From Kribbella kalugense (lineage in GTDB: Bacteria; Actinomycetota; Actinomycetes; Propionibacteriales; Kribbellaceae): a stretch of DNA of 64,000 nucleotides. How positions within the stretch are numbered: position 1 is the stretch's first letter; every line of letters starts with the position of its first letter. The translations under genes were made by a program, and so were the position numbers. The stretch spans positions 1,426,001 to 1,490,000 of the forward strand of contig NZ_SODF01000001.1 in NCBI RefSeq assembly GCF_004365875.1, read 5' to 3'. The notes under the pieces are model-generated. The model made no database searches. It was not told where the DNA came from and saw nothing but the letters and a program-made list of their open reading frames with translations. Shown one piece after another: positions 43,888 through 53,029 of this stretch.

Positions 43888-43896
43888 GCGACTGGG

Positions 43897-45585
43897 TTAG
43901 ACGTCGATTTCTTCGGTGTGGTCGGCTAGGGCTATTTCTGGGTGGTGGAGGTCGAAGGCTGGGGATTCGGAGCGGATTCGGGGTAGGCGGTCGAAGTTGT
44001 GGCGTGGGGGCGGGCAGCTCGTTGCCCATTCGAGGGAGCGGCCCCAGCCCCATGGGTCGTCGACCTCGACGCGGGGGCTGCGGCGCGACTTGTACACGTT
44101 GTAGAGGAACGGCAGCGTCGAGATCCCCAGGATGAACGCACCCACGGTCGACACCTGGTGCAGCGTGGTGAAGCCGTCGCTCGCCTTGTAGTCGGCGTAC
44201 CGCCGCGGCATTCCCTCGACCCCGAGCCAGTGCTGCACCAGGAACGTCGTGTGGAAGCCGACGAACAGCAGCCAGAAGTGCAGCTTCCCCAGCCGCTCGT
44301 CGAGCATCCGGCCCGTCATCTTCGGCCACCAGAAATAGAACCCGGCGAACATCGCGAACACCACAGTCCCAAACACGACGTAGTGGAAGTGCGCCACCAC
44401 GAAGTACGTGTCAGACAGCTGATAGTCCAGCACCGGCGACGCGAGGATGATCCCGGTCAGACCGCCGAACAGGAACGTGACCAGGAAGCCGACCGACCAC
44501 AGCATCGGGGTGTCGAACGACACCGACCCGCCCCAGATCGTCCCGATCCAGTTGAAGAACTTCACCCCGGTCGGGACCGCGATCAGGAACGTCATGAACG
44601 AGAAGAACGGCAGGTTCACCGCACCGGTCACGAACATGTGGTGCGCCCACACCGCGATCGACAACGCCCCGATGCCCAGGGTCGCGGCCACCAGGCCGTA
44701 GTACCCGAAGATCGGTTTGCGGCTGAAGACCGGCAAGATCTCGGTGATGATGCCGAAGAACGGCAGGGCAATGATGTAGACCTCAGGGTGTCCGAAGAAC
44801 CAGAACAGGTGCTGCCACAGGATCGCGCCACCGTTCGCGGCATCGAAGACGTGCGCGCCTAGCGATCTGTCCGCCTCGAGCACCAGCAGCGCCGCCGCGA
44901 GGATCGGGAACGCGATCAGCACCAGGATCGACGTGACCAGGATGTTCCAGCAGAAGATCGGCATCCGGAACATCGTCATCCCCGGCGCCCGCATGGTGAT
45001 GATCGTGGTGACGAAGTTGACGCCACCGAGGATCGTCCCGAGGCCGGCCATCCACAGGCCCATGATCCACATGTCGCCGCCGATGCCGGGCGATCGGACC
45101 GCGTTCGAGAGCGGCGCGTACGCCGTCCAGCCGAAGTCGGCCGCTCCACCCGGGGTCAAGAACGCGCCCATCGTGATCAGGCCGCCGAACAGGAACAGCC
45201 AGTAGCTGAACATGTTCAGCCGCGGGAACGCCACGTCCGGCGCCCCGATCTGCACCGGCATGATCACGTTGGCGAAGCCGACGAACAGCGGCGTCGCGAA
45301 CAGCAGCAGCATGATCGTGCCGTGCATCGTGAAGAGCTGGTTGTACGTCTCCTCATTGACGATCTGCAGCCCTGGTTCGGCGAGCTCGGCGCGGATGATC
45401 AGCGCCATCACGCCTGCGACCAGGAAGAACAGGAACGACGTGACGAGGTACAAATTGCCGATCATCTTGTGGTCGGTGGTCGACAGCAGTCGCCCGAGCA
45501 CTTGCCCCAGTGGCCGCCGCCGTGCTCCGACGGCAGTCGATCCGGTGCGCTCGGTGATCCCGGCCTGTCCGCTGACGCTGGCCAT
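43897..45585 (-). CDS. ctaD: Cytochrome c oxidase subunit I (CtaD), stand-alone copy
   Basis: A 562-residue integral membrane subunit of the aa3-type terminal oxidase with about 12 membrane helices. Heme a ligand H88 is in MHGTIM; the CuB site is [14 protein letters not shown] (His and cross-linked Tyr) plus AHHMFV; HFHYVV carries the heme ligands. A 60-residue hydrophilic tail follows. No ctaC, ctaE or ctaB is adjacent, so this may be an extra isoform. GGGAGG precedes the ATG. Confidence 0.93.
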   Translation of the reverse strand: MASVSGQAGITERTGSTAVGARRRPLGQVLGRLLSTTDHKMIGNLYLVTSFLFFLVAGVMALIIRAELAEPGLQIVNEETYNQLFTMHGTIMLLLFATPLFVGFANVIMPVQIGAPDVAFPRLNMFSYWLFLFGGLITMGAFLTPGGAADFGWTAYAPLSNAVRSPGIGGDMWIMGLWMAGLGTILGGVNFVTTIITMRAPGMTMFRMPIFCWNILVTSILVLIAFPILAAALLVLEADRSLGAHVFDAANGGAILWQHLFWFFGHPEVYIIALPFFGIITEILPVFSRKPIFGYYGLVAATLGIGALSIAVWAHHMFVTGAVNLPFFSFMTFLIAVPTGVKFFNWIGTIWGGSVSFDTPMLWSVGFLVTFLFGGLTGIILASPVLDYQLSDTYFVVAHFHYVVFGTVVFAMFAGFYFWWPKMTGRMLDERLGKLHFWLLFVGFHTTFLVQHWLGVEGMPRRYADYKASDGFTTLHQVSTVGAFILGISTLPFLYNVYKSRRSPRVEVDDPWGWGRSLEWATSCPPPRHNFDRLPRIRSESPAFDLHHPEIALADHTEEIDV

Positions 45586-45648
45586 GCGACCTCCCGTACT
45601 ACGGCATCTTTTCGATTAGACACCCATGAATCCGGGAGCAACACCCCA

Positions 45649-46452
45649 TCAACGCGGTGGACCGGCCGCAATCGCCGCACGTACGTCGGCCAGCCGCAGC
45701 GTCGCCGGGTCGATATCCATCAGGCACCAGGTCGCACCGGCCTCGGCGTACGGACGCGGATCGACCGACGGCTCCAGCGCCACCGCAATGTCGTAATTGT
45801 CCAGATTGCCGCGCAATTCACGCAGTACGGCGGCCGGCTCGGCGACCTGGTCAGGCGACGTCAGGTTGACCGGGAAGAACCCGTCGTACCGCGCCGCCCG
45901 TCGGACCGGTTTCGGCTTGCCCGGGAACCCGGCGAGCCACACCGGCACTCGACCAGCCACTGGCCGCGGCAGGAACTGCACGTCGTCGACCAGGTAGTGC
46001 TTGCCGTAGTACTTCACCGGCTCCCCCGTCCAGCCCGCGGTCAGGATGTCGAGCGTCTCGTCCATCCGCTCGGCCCGGACCCGGTCGTCCAGCTCCTCAC
46101 CGGTCTTGGAGTACTCCTGGGCAAACCGGTCGCTGCCCAACCCGACCCCGAGCACCAGCCGGCCACCCGAAAGCCGGTCCAGCGTCGTCGTTTCACGCAA
46201 GAGCTTGGTCGGCCGCCGGCGTGCGATCGGCGAAACCATCGGGCCGATCCGCAGCCGTTCGGTCGCGGTCGCGATCGCACTCATCGTGATCCAGGGATCC
46301 GACACCTCGCGAATCGGTTCTCGCCACCACAGCTGATCCCAGAGGAAGAACCCGTCCCAGCCCGCCTCCTCGGCCGCCGCCGCGAGCCGCGCGATCTCGA
46401 GCGGATCGGACAGTTCATCGAACAAAGGCAGCCAGATCGCGAACTTCATCAT
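45649..46452 (-). CDS. LLM-class flavin/F420-dependent oxidoreductase
   Basis: A 267-residue luciferase-like TIM barrel with WLPLFDELSDPLEIARLA, ATATERLRIGPMVSP, LDRLSGGRLVLGVGLG and the F420/FMN-binding pattern. The cofactor cannot be settled from sequence. The ATG overlaps the upstream hydrolase stop (ATGA), and the pair is divergent from a LysR regulator. Confidence 0.87.
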   Translation of the reverse strand: MMKFAIWLPLFDELSDPLEIARLAAAAEEAGWDGFFLWDQLWWREPIREVSDPWITMSAIATATERLRIGPMVSPIARRRPTKLLRETTTLDRLSGGRLVLGVGLGSDRFAQEYSKTGEELDDRVRAERMDETLDILTAGWTGEPVKYYGKHYLVDDVQFLPRPVAGRVPVWLAGFPGKPKPVRRAARYDGFFPVNLTSPDQVAEPAAVLRELRGNLDNYDIAVALEPSVDPRPYAEAGATWCLMDIDPATLRLADVRAAIAAGPPR

Positions 46453-47267
46453 CGCTCCTCGGTGTGCTTGACCAGCTCGTCAACGAAGGACTCCCAGTAG
46501 GGCTCCGACAGCCCGTGACCCATCCCCCGCATGACCACCAAACGTGCGCCCGGCACCGCATCGCGGATCGCCTCACCGTGCGGCAGCGGCAGCAGCGGAT
46601 CGGCATCTCCGTGCAGCACGAGAACCGGCATCTTGAGGTCGCCGAAGCCACCACGCGGCCCGTCGAACCTCATCGCGTAGTGGTTCGTCAGAGCAGCCTC
46701 GTAGTCCCTCGCCCGAGCCATATCCCGCTGAACGAGAGCCCGCGCCGTCGCCTCATCGAAATGACCGGCTGCCTCTGCCTCGATCGACCGTACGACGTAC
46801 TCCTCGACGGCGGCCGGATCGTTGAAGTCCGGCGTACCCAAGCGGGTCATGTCGGCCGATGGTGGCGGGAGTCCCTCATCGCCAGTGCTCGTCGACACAA
46901 ACGTCAGAGAGGCGACCCGCGCCGAGTGGTCGACGCCGAGCACCAGCGCCGTACCGCCGGACATCGACTGAGCCACCACATGCGCCCGTTCGATGCCGAG
47001 GGCATCGAGTAGGTCGACGGCGTCGGCGGCCAGGTCGCTCATCGCGTACGTCGGCGCGCCGGGCGGGTACGACGTCGACCGGCCGGTGTCGCGCTGGTCG
47101 TACCGGATCACGAACCGCCCGCGACCGGCGAGCTCGCTGCACAGGCGGCTGTCCCACCAGACCATCGACGCAGTGGCTCCGTGGATCAGCAGCACGGCTG
47201 GGTCCAAAGGATCGCCGTATGTCTCCGCGCAGAGCTCGACACCGTTGACCGAGTAGAGGTTCTCCAT
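46449..47267 (-). CDS. Alpha/beta hydrolase (RdmC-like esterase)
   Basis: A 272-residue hydrolase with IHGATAS (oxyanion), VVAQSMSGG (nucleophile elbow; Ser in Q-S-M, one residue longer than the usual G-x-S-x-G), YDQRDTG, VLHGDADPLLP (Asp) and GMGHGL (His). Substrate unknown. Leaderless: TACGGT ends seven bases before the ATG. First gene of an operon with the LLM oxidoreductase. Confidence 0.85.
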   Translation of the reverse strand: MENLYSVNGVELCAETYGDPLDPAVLLIHGATASMVWWDSRLCSELAGRGRFVIRYDQRDTGRSTSYPPGAPTYAMSDLAADAVDLLDALGIERAHVVAQSMSGGTALVLGVDHSARVASLTFVSTSTGDEGLPPPSADMTRLGTPDFNDPAAVEEYVVRSIEAEAAGHFDEATARALVQRDMARARDYEAALTNHYAMRFDGPRGGFGDLKMPVLVLHGDADPLLPLPHGEAIRDAVPGARLVVMRGMGHGLSEPYWESFVDELVKHTEER

Positions 47268-47302
47268 ACGAACGACCGTAGAAGGACGGACCGATCATGA
47301 AA

Positions 47303-47345
47303 AGCGATTGATTCTTATCGAAGCGATCGCCTACAGCGATAGACT
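47303..47345. promoter_or_regulatory. LysR-operon divergent control region
   Basis: AGCGAT occurs three times (47303, 47322, 47335); the last abuts TAGACT (47340-47345), the -10 of lysR. CGAT-N8-ATCG (47305-47320) gives local dyad symmetry suited to a LysR site. Confidence 0.5.
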
Positions 47346-47351
47346 GCGACG

Positions 47352-48221
47352 ATGTACGAGTTGCGTCACCTCGCGACGCTGGCCGCCGTCGCCGACGAGG
47401 GATCATTCGGCCGCGCCGCGCGCCGGCTCGGGTACACCCAGTCGAGCGTTAGCCAGCAGATCGCCGTACTCGAGAAGACGGCCGGCGGGTCGCTGTTCGA
47501 CCGTCCGGGCGGGCCGAAGCCGGTCCGGATCACCCCGCTCGGCGCCGTCGTACTGCGGCATGGACGCGAGCTGCTCCGCCGGGCCGACGAGATGAGCGAC
47601 GGGATCGAGCGCTTCCGGGCCGGCGACAGCCGGATCGACATCGGCACGTTCCAGACCGTATCGAACACGTTGCTGCCGCGGGTGATTCGCGGTCTCCGGG
47701 ACGCGCATCCGGGCTGCGATATCCGGCTGTTCGAGGAGGAGACGGACGACCCCGATCTGACCGGGCTCGACCTGATGTTCTTCGACGGCCGTACCGACGC
47801 CAGCATCGAGGATCTCAAGCTGCTCGACGATCCGTACCTGCTCGTTGCGCGCCCCGGCGACTTCCCGCCCGGACCAGTTCCGCTCGAGAGGCTCGACGGC
47901 CTCCCGCTGGTCGCGCACCCAGCCATCTGTCATCAGGCGGTCGTCGAGGACTTCCTGCGAACCCGCGGCATCCGCCCGCAGTTCGTGTTCCGCACCGAGG
48001 GCAACGAGGCGCTGCTGGCGATGGTCCGCGCCGGCCTCGGTGCCGCGCTGGCGCCGCGGCTCGCCGTACTCCGTGACGACGAGAGCCTGGCGCTACACGA
48101 CCTCACGCCTGGGCTCCCGCCGCGGGAGATCTTCTTGCTGTGGCAGGCCGGCCGCACGCACTCACCGCTTGCGGCTCACGCGATCGAGCTTGCGCGGAAG
48201 GCGGCGGCCGACCTGGCCTGA
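47352..48221 (+). CDS. LysR-family transcriptional regulator
   Basis: A 289-residue regulator: N-terminal HTH (LATLAAVADEGSFGRAARRLGYTQSSVSQQIAVLE) and a periplasmic-binding-like effector domain. It is divergent from the hydrolase/LLM operon, its probable target. Leaderless ATG with TAGACT six bases upstream. Its stop directly abuts the stop of the convergent DUF1906 gene. Confidence 0.92.
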   Translation: MYELRHLATLAAVADEGSFGRAARRLGYTQSSVSQQIAVLEKTAGGSLFDRPGGPKPVRITPLGAVVLRHGRELLRRADEMSDGIERFRAGDSRIDIGTFQTVSNTLLPRVIRGLRDAHPGCDIRLFEEETDDPDLTGLDLMFFDGRTDASIEDLKLLDDPYLLVARPGDFPPGPVPLERLDGLPLVAHPAICHQAVVEDFLRTRGIRPQFVFRTEGNEALLAMVRAGLGAALAPRLAVLRDDESLALHDLTPGLPPREIFLLWQAGRTHSPLAAHAIELARKAAADLA

Positions 48222-50237
48222 CTAGCTGACGGTCAGGACCTTCGATGCCGTCTGCGTGCCCTGGTGATCAGCGTCCGCCAGCCACACCACGCGGTACGTG
48301 TAGGTGCCGCGTGCGGTCGGCTTGATGCTGAACGCGTACTTCCCGTTCGACGTCAGCTTCCCGGTCGTCACCGCGACCCACGTCGTACCGGACCGCCGCT
48401 GCAGGTACGCAGTCGTGCCCGCGTGCGGCGGGTTCAGGTACCCGTACAGCAACGTCGACGCACCCAGCTTGATCGCACCCGGAGTGAGGTACGCCGACAG
48501 CGCCGGATGGACCTGGATCAGCGCAGCAGCGCTCCGCGTCCCGAGCACTCCGGCGGCACCGTTGTAGCCCCACATGTAGGACGTCGACACCGCCGGCTTC
48601 TGCGCTGTCGACACGACCCCGCTGGCGTTCGACGTGAACGAACCGACCGTCGACCACTTGCTCGCGGTCTTCGCCTTCGAGTACAGCACCACCGGTACGC
48701 CGGCCAGCTTCACACCGTCGAGCCGGCTCACCGCCGTCGACAGCGTCACCGCGCCGGTGTACATGATCGAGGCCGCGCTGGCTCCGATCGTCGCCTTCGA
48801 CCCGACCAGTCGTACGTCGACACCGGGACCGATCTTGCCCTTGCTGTCCTTCACCCACACGCGGTACGCGTAGCTGGCCGAATTCGACAGACCGGTCTGG
48901 GTGAACAGACTGGCCGAGCCGTTGTACACCGACGTACCGGAAGTCGCCAGCGGCGGCGGAGTCGAGCCGACCGCGCTGCGAACCATGATCTGGCCGAGCG
49001 TCGTGTTGGCCGGCTTCGTCCAGCGCAGAGTCGCGGCCGCGACACCACCGGAGACGCTGAAGCTGGTGACGGGCGGCGGCGGCGCGGTCAGGTTGACGTA
49101 GTTCCGGTCGATCGACATCTGGACGCCACCGTTGGTCTCGCTGACGTCGCCCGCGAACTGGTGCACCCGCTGATGGTTGGTCCAGTACGCCGAGTTGATG
49201 AAGCGGCTCGTCCCCACGGCGGAACCCCAGTGCGCGAACCAGATGTTGTCCGGCCGCGTGTACGCCGTACTCGTGTAGGCGCTGTTCAGGTCAGCGCCAC
49301 CCGACGCGGCGCCGACGTACGCGCCACCGACGTACCCGCGGGAGTTCAGCTCCTGGGTCCATCCGCTGAGGTAGGCCAGTACGGACGCCTTGCAGGCGGC
49401 CGTCGACGTGTAGGCCTCGATGTCGCTGTAGATCGCGCTGCGCTGCGTGAACCCGAGTGCCTGCGCGGCGGCGACCGCATTGATCGCTGCGTTGCGGCCC
49501 TGCGTCAAGGCGGTCGCCGGGACCGACGACATCCGGCTCTTGTACGTCGTGCACGGCGCCTGATAGCCGACGTCGACGAGGAGGAACTGCCAGCCCTTGC
49601 TCGCGTTCGTGGAGACCCAGTCGGCAGTCAGGTTCGGCTGCGCACAGGCCCGGAGCCCGCCGCTGATGTAGATGCCCACACCTTGGTACGTCGGACGCCA
49701 GGCGTCCATCGTGGACTGCGCGGGCGCCCCGCAGGTGTCGAACGCGTTCCCGGCGAAGTTGCCCGTGGCAACCACCGACGGGGTGACCGCGGCCGGCTGC
49801 GCGACGCGGGCGGACGGCGTCTTCGAGACGACCTTGCCGGTGGCAAGTACGTCGCTCGCAGCGTGCTCGGCGCCGGGTGCGTAGTACGCGGTCGCAAGCA
49901 CACCGGCGTCGGTGATGGCACGCCGGAGCAGGCCGTCGCTGGACGGCTGCACTGTGGTCAGCGGCTCGAGCAACAGACCGGAGCTGCGGCCGACGATGTG
50001 CGCCGGGCAGGTGGATTGCGCGGTACTGCGGCCGAGATAAACAGCCGCCTGGTCCAGTCGGACGCAGGCGGTCGGGTCAGTGGCCAGATCGATGACCGGC
50101 CAGTTGGCCGGGACGGTTACTTCATAGCCGCGATAGGAGACCGTTTTGGTCTCCGCTGCGGCCGCTCCGCCGGCGACGGTGATGCCCGCCACCAGCGCGA
50201 GGGCGAGTGCCAGCCCCCCAGGTCTGAACAACCTCAC
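48222..50237 (-). CDS. Secreted DUF1906 glycoside-hydrolase-like protein
   Basis: A 671-residue exported protein. A signal peptide (residues 1-28, ending AGGAAAA) precedes an Ala/Ser-rich linker, then the DUF1906 TIM barrel (AFDTCGAPAQSTMDAW, GIYISGG, DIEAYTS, SIDRNYVN), related to mycobacterial Rv2525c, which is Tat-exported and cell-wall linked. C-terminal about 270 residues look like FnIII/Ig-like and repeat modules. GTG 50237 follows GGGGAG; upstream starts at 50309 or 50372 would spoil the signal peptide. Confidence 0.85.
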   Translation of the reverse strand: MRLFRPGGLALALALVAGITVAGGAAAAETKTVSYRGYEVTVPANWPVIDLATDPTACVRLDQAAVYLGRSTAQSTCPAHIVGRSSGLLLEPLTTVQPSSDGLLRRAITDAGVLATAYYAPGAEHAASDVLATGKVVSKTPSARVAQPAAVTPSVVATGNFAGNAFDTCGAPAQSTMDAWRPTYQGVGIYISGGLRACAQPNLTADWVSTNASKGWQFLLVDVGYQAPCTTYKSRMSSVPATALTQGRNAAINAVAAAQALGFTQRSAIYSDIEAYTSTAACKASVLAYLSGWTQELNSRGYVGGAYVGAASGGADLNSAYTSTAYTRPDNIWFAHWGSAVGTSRFINSAYWTNHQRVHQFAGDVSETNGGVQMSIDRNYVNLTAPPPPVTSFSVSGGVAAATLRWTKPANTTLGQIMVRSAVGSTPPPLATSGTSVYNGSASLFTQTGLSNSASYAYRVWVKDSKGKIGPGVDVRLVGSKATIGASAASIMYTGAVTLSTAVSRLDGVKLAGVPVVLYSKAKTASKWSTVGSFTSNASGVVSTAQKPAVSTSYMWGYNGAAGVLGTRSAAALIQVHPALSAYLTPGAIKLGASTLLYGYLNPPHAGTTAYLQRRSGTTWVAVTTGKLTSNGKYAFSIKPTARGTYTYRVVWLADADHQGTQTASKVLTVS

Positions 50238-50411
50238 AGTGCTCCCCACTTGTTCGACGGTCGAGACCCCCAAGTGAAAGCGAGCGCCTGCGCTCTTGTC
50301 GAAGAGCATCCGGCACTCGCCTCGATGGCCTGATGCTATCGGCGCAGGTGGTTCAAGCGTTCGACGACCCATTTTGGATCGTTCAGTCCATAACGTGCTA
50401 GGCTGGTCGAC

Positions 50412-50987
50412 ATGCCGAGACCGAGGACGTTCGACGAGGACGGCGCCGTCGATGCGGCGATGCGCGCGTTCTGGACCGCCGGGTACGAGGCGACCTCGAC
50501 GCAGGACCTCTGCGACGCGACCGGCCTCGGCCGGAGCAGCATTTACAACACGTTCAGCAGCAAGCGCGACCTGTTCGACCGAGCGCTACGGCGGTACGTC
50601 GACCAGTTCACCGCGGCCCAGCTCGAGGTGATCCAGGACGCCGACGTACCGATCCGTGAGCGGGTACGGCGGATCCTGTGGACCGCGGTCGAGCCGGATC
50701 CGGTCGATCCGGCCGGCTGCTTCGTGATCAACACGATCGTGGAGCTCGGTCCGAAGGAGGCCGAGATCGTCGACCTGCTCGACCGGGACCACGAGGTCAA
50801 GCTGACCGCGCTGACGACCGCGATCGAGGCTGCCCAGGCCACCGGCGAGGTCGACTCGGAGCAGGATGCGGCCGGACTCGCGACGTACGTCTTCACCGTT
50901 CTCGGCGGTCTTCGGGTCGCCGCCCGCCGCAACGCCACTCCCGAGAGCCAACAGGCCGTCGTCGAGGCAACGCTTCGCAGCTTCTGA
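50412..50987 (+). CDS. TetR/AcrR-family transcriptional regulator
   Basis: A 191-residue regulator with the HTH TSTQDLCDATGLGRSSIYNTFSSKRDLF and a TetR_C-type effector domain. Leaderless: TAGGCT ends seven bases before the ATG. TGGA-N8-TCCA just upstream is a candidate operator. It is followed 38 bp later by an MFS exporter it probably represses. Confidence 0.9.
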   Translation: MPRPRTFDEDGAVDAAMRAFWTAGYEATSTQDLCDATGLGRSSIYNTFSSKRDLFDRALRRYVDQFTAAQLEVIQDADVPIRERVRRILWTAVEPDPVDPAGCFVINTIVELGPKEAEIVDLLDRDHEVKLTALTTAIEAAQATGEVDSEQDAAGLATYVFTVLGGLRVAARRNATPESQQAVVEATLRSF

Positions 50988-51025
50988 CCCTCCGCGGCTC
51001 TTTGATCCAACTATGAGAGGACCTC

Positions 51026-52225
51026 ATGCCTCGCGCTGTCTATCTGCTCGGCCTGGCGATCTTCGCGCAGGGCACGTCCGAGCTGATGCTCGCCGGTCTG
51101 CTGCCCGAGATCGCGTCCGACCTGGACGTATCTATCCCAGCTGCCGGCCTGCTGATCTCCGCGTTCGCCGTCGGCATGCTCGTCGGCGCGCCGATCCTTG
51201 CTGTCACCACTCTGCGCTGGTCCCGGCGCGCGGCGATGCTGTCCTTCCTGACGATCTTCGCCCTCACCCACGTCGCCGGCGCGCTCACTACGTCGTACGG
51301 CGTCCTGCTCGCGACCCGCGTCGCCGGAGCCTTCGTGTACGCCGGATTCTGGGCGGTCGCGTCGGTCACCGCGATCGAGCTCGCCGGACCGGAGGCTCGC
51401 GCCAAGGCGATGAGCATCCTGGCCGGCGGTCTCACGGTAGCCACGATCATCGGACTGCCCGCCGGAACGCTGCTCGGCCAGCATCTCGGTTGGCGGTCCG
51501 CGTTCTGGGCGGTCGCCCTGCTGTCGACTCTCTCGATGGCCGGCATCATGGCGACGATCCCGCGTGGTCGCAGTGAGAGCGTTCCGCAGCTGCGTCTGGA
51601 GCTGCGCAACATGGCGAACCCGCAGCTCTGGCTCGCGTACGCGACCACGGCGCTGTCGACCGGCGCGATCCTGGTGATCTTCAGCTACCTCGCTCCCCTG
51701 CTGACCGAGACGACCGGACTGTCGGACGGCTGGGTCCCGCTGGTTCTGGCGCTGTACGGCGTCGGCGCGCTGATCGGGATCACGATCAGCGGACGGAACG
51801 CGGACCGACGGCCGTTCAGCACGCTGGCCTTGAGCCTGACCGGGGTGATCGTCGCGGCCGTGGTCCTCGCGCTCACGACCGGGATCCCGTGGCTTGCCGT
51901 ACCGGCGATCATTGCGGTCGGCACCTTTGGGTTCGCCAGCAACCCGGCGGTGAACTCGCGGGTGTTCAGCGTCGCCGGATCCGCGCCGACTCTGGCCGCG
52001 GCGTTCAACATCTCCGCGTTCAATGTCGGGATCACGGTCGGTCCGTGGCTCGGCGGGCTGGCGCTGGATGCGGGCGCCGGTTATCCGTCGGTCGGCTGGA
52101 TCGGCGCGGGTCTCGGAGTACTGGCCGTCGGCACCATTCCGCTGGCGATCCGGGCGGCGCGGTCAGGTGACGTACGAGAGCGCGAGCTTGATGACCGGCT
52201 CGTAGGCCGCGCGAGCGGGTCCTGA
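51026..52225 (+). CDS. MFS efflux transporter (AraJ/CmlR-like)
   Basis: A 399-residue, 12-helix major facilitator. GVLLATRVAGAF and the GLPAGTLLGQHLGWRSAFW segment match the DHA1 antiporter motifs. Likely exports drugs or nucleosides, regulated by the preceding TetR. GAGAGGAC lies before the ATG. Its last 63 bp overlap the convergent TIGR02569 gene. Confidence 0.88.
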   Translation: MPRAVYLLGLAIFAQGTSELMLAGLLPEIASDLDVSIPAAGLLISAFAVGMLVGAPILAVTTLRWSRRAAMLSFLTIFALTHVAGALTTSYGVLLATRVAGAFVYAGFWAVASVTAIELAGPEARAKAMSILAGGLTVATIIGLPAGTLLGQHLGWRSAFWAVALLSTLSMAGIMATIPRGRSESVPQLRLELRNMANPQLWLAYATTALSTGAILVIFSYLAPLLTETTGLSDGWVPLVLALYGVGALIGITISGRNADRRPFSTLALSLTGVIVAAVVLALTTGIPWLAVPAIIAVGTFGFASNPAVNSRVFSVAGSAPTLAAAFNISAFNVGITVGPWLGGLALDAGAGYPSVGWIGAGLGVLAVGTIPLAIRAARSGDVRERELDDRLVGRASGS

Positions 52226-52960
52226 CCAGAAGTCGGGTCCGCAGACGACGTCCTCGGTGGTCATGCGGTAGATCAACGCCCGGATCAGCATCTGACCCCA
52301 CTCCGGTAGGTGCGCCCAGCGGGCGGCGAGCTCCGGCTTAGCGTCGTACCAGCACAGCGCGTCGGCGACGGCGACCGCGGATGCCCAGGACGGCGGTCGC
52401 CAGTAGACGGGCCAGTCGATGATCGCCGGCGGGAGACCGTCGGCGAACATCACGTTCCCCGGCAGATCGCCGTGGACGACCTGGTCCACCAGCTCGACCG
52501 GCCGCCACACCTCGAGGAGCGGTCCGGTCAGGTCGACGTACCCCGGACTTCCGTTGAAGGACTGTTCGCCCCACGCGACCCGATCGCCGTCGGACCACGG
52601 ATCCTCGCGGGTGTCGAGGAAGTCCGGCCGCGGCAACTCGGCAATGGCGGCGTGGAAGGCCACAGCCGCAGTGAGTACTTCGTCTTGTCGGCGTACGTCT
52701 GTCGCCCCGGGCAACAGTTCACTGGCTTCCCAGCCGAGCGCGATCCACTCACCGGACCGGCTTCGGACCGGGCGCGGCACCCGAAACTCGTCGGACTCCG
52801 GCAAAGTCGCCAGTACCTCGGCTCGCCAGACGCTCTCCGACACGACGCGCTTCAGGACGACCGCTCCGGATCGCCACGTGTCGCCTTGCCCGCCCGGCAG
52901 CAGCACAGCGGGCCCGGTCAGCGCGAACGCGTCCAGCACTTCACTCGAAGGACCAACCAT
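52163..52960 (-). CDS. TIGR02569-family phosphotransferase-fold protein
   Basis: A 265-residue protein of an actinobacterial family with an aminoglycoside-phosphotransferase fold: GGQGDTWRSGAVVLKR near the N-terminus, VVHGDLPGNVMF (catalytic loop) and AIIDWPVYWRPPSWA. Function unknown. Leaderless: CAGGGT six bases before the ATG. Divergent from lexA. The C-terminus is encoded antisense to the MFS 3' end. Confidence 0.85.
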   Translation of the reverse strand: MVGPSSEVLDAFALTGPAVLLPGGQGDTWRSGAVVLKRVVSESVWRAEVLATLPESDEFRVPRPVRSRSGEWIALGWEASELLPGATDVRRQDEVLTAAVAFHAAIAELPRPDFLDTREDPWSDGDRVAWGEQSFNGSPGYVDLTGPLLEVWRPVELVDQVVHGDLPGNVMFADGLPPAIIDWPVYWRPPSWASAVAVADALCWYDAKPELAARWAHLPEWGQMLIRALIYRMTTEDVVCGPDFWSGPARAAYEPVIKLALSYVT

Positions 52961-53029
52961 GCCCGCACCCTGTCACTAAAGCGTGCGCGCTTCACCGGGT
53001 TTTCGTCAGCCGCGGGATAGGGTTCGGCG

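Larger units (their letters stand above)
43449..43896. other. 448-bp intergenic region with several palindromes
   Basis: No convincing gene. It holds the palindrome GACCTGA-TATT-TCAGGTC (43641-43658), a 13-bp tandem repeat at 43718-43743, an inverted repeat TGGCGGGTT (43768-43776) / AACCCGCCA (43799-43807), and a terminator-like hairpin at its right end. Short open frames on both strands lack family features and ribosome binding sites. Confidence 0.55.
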
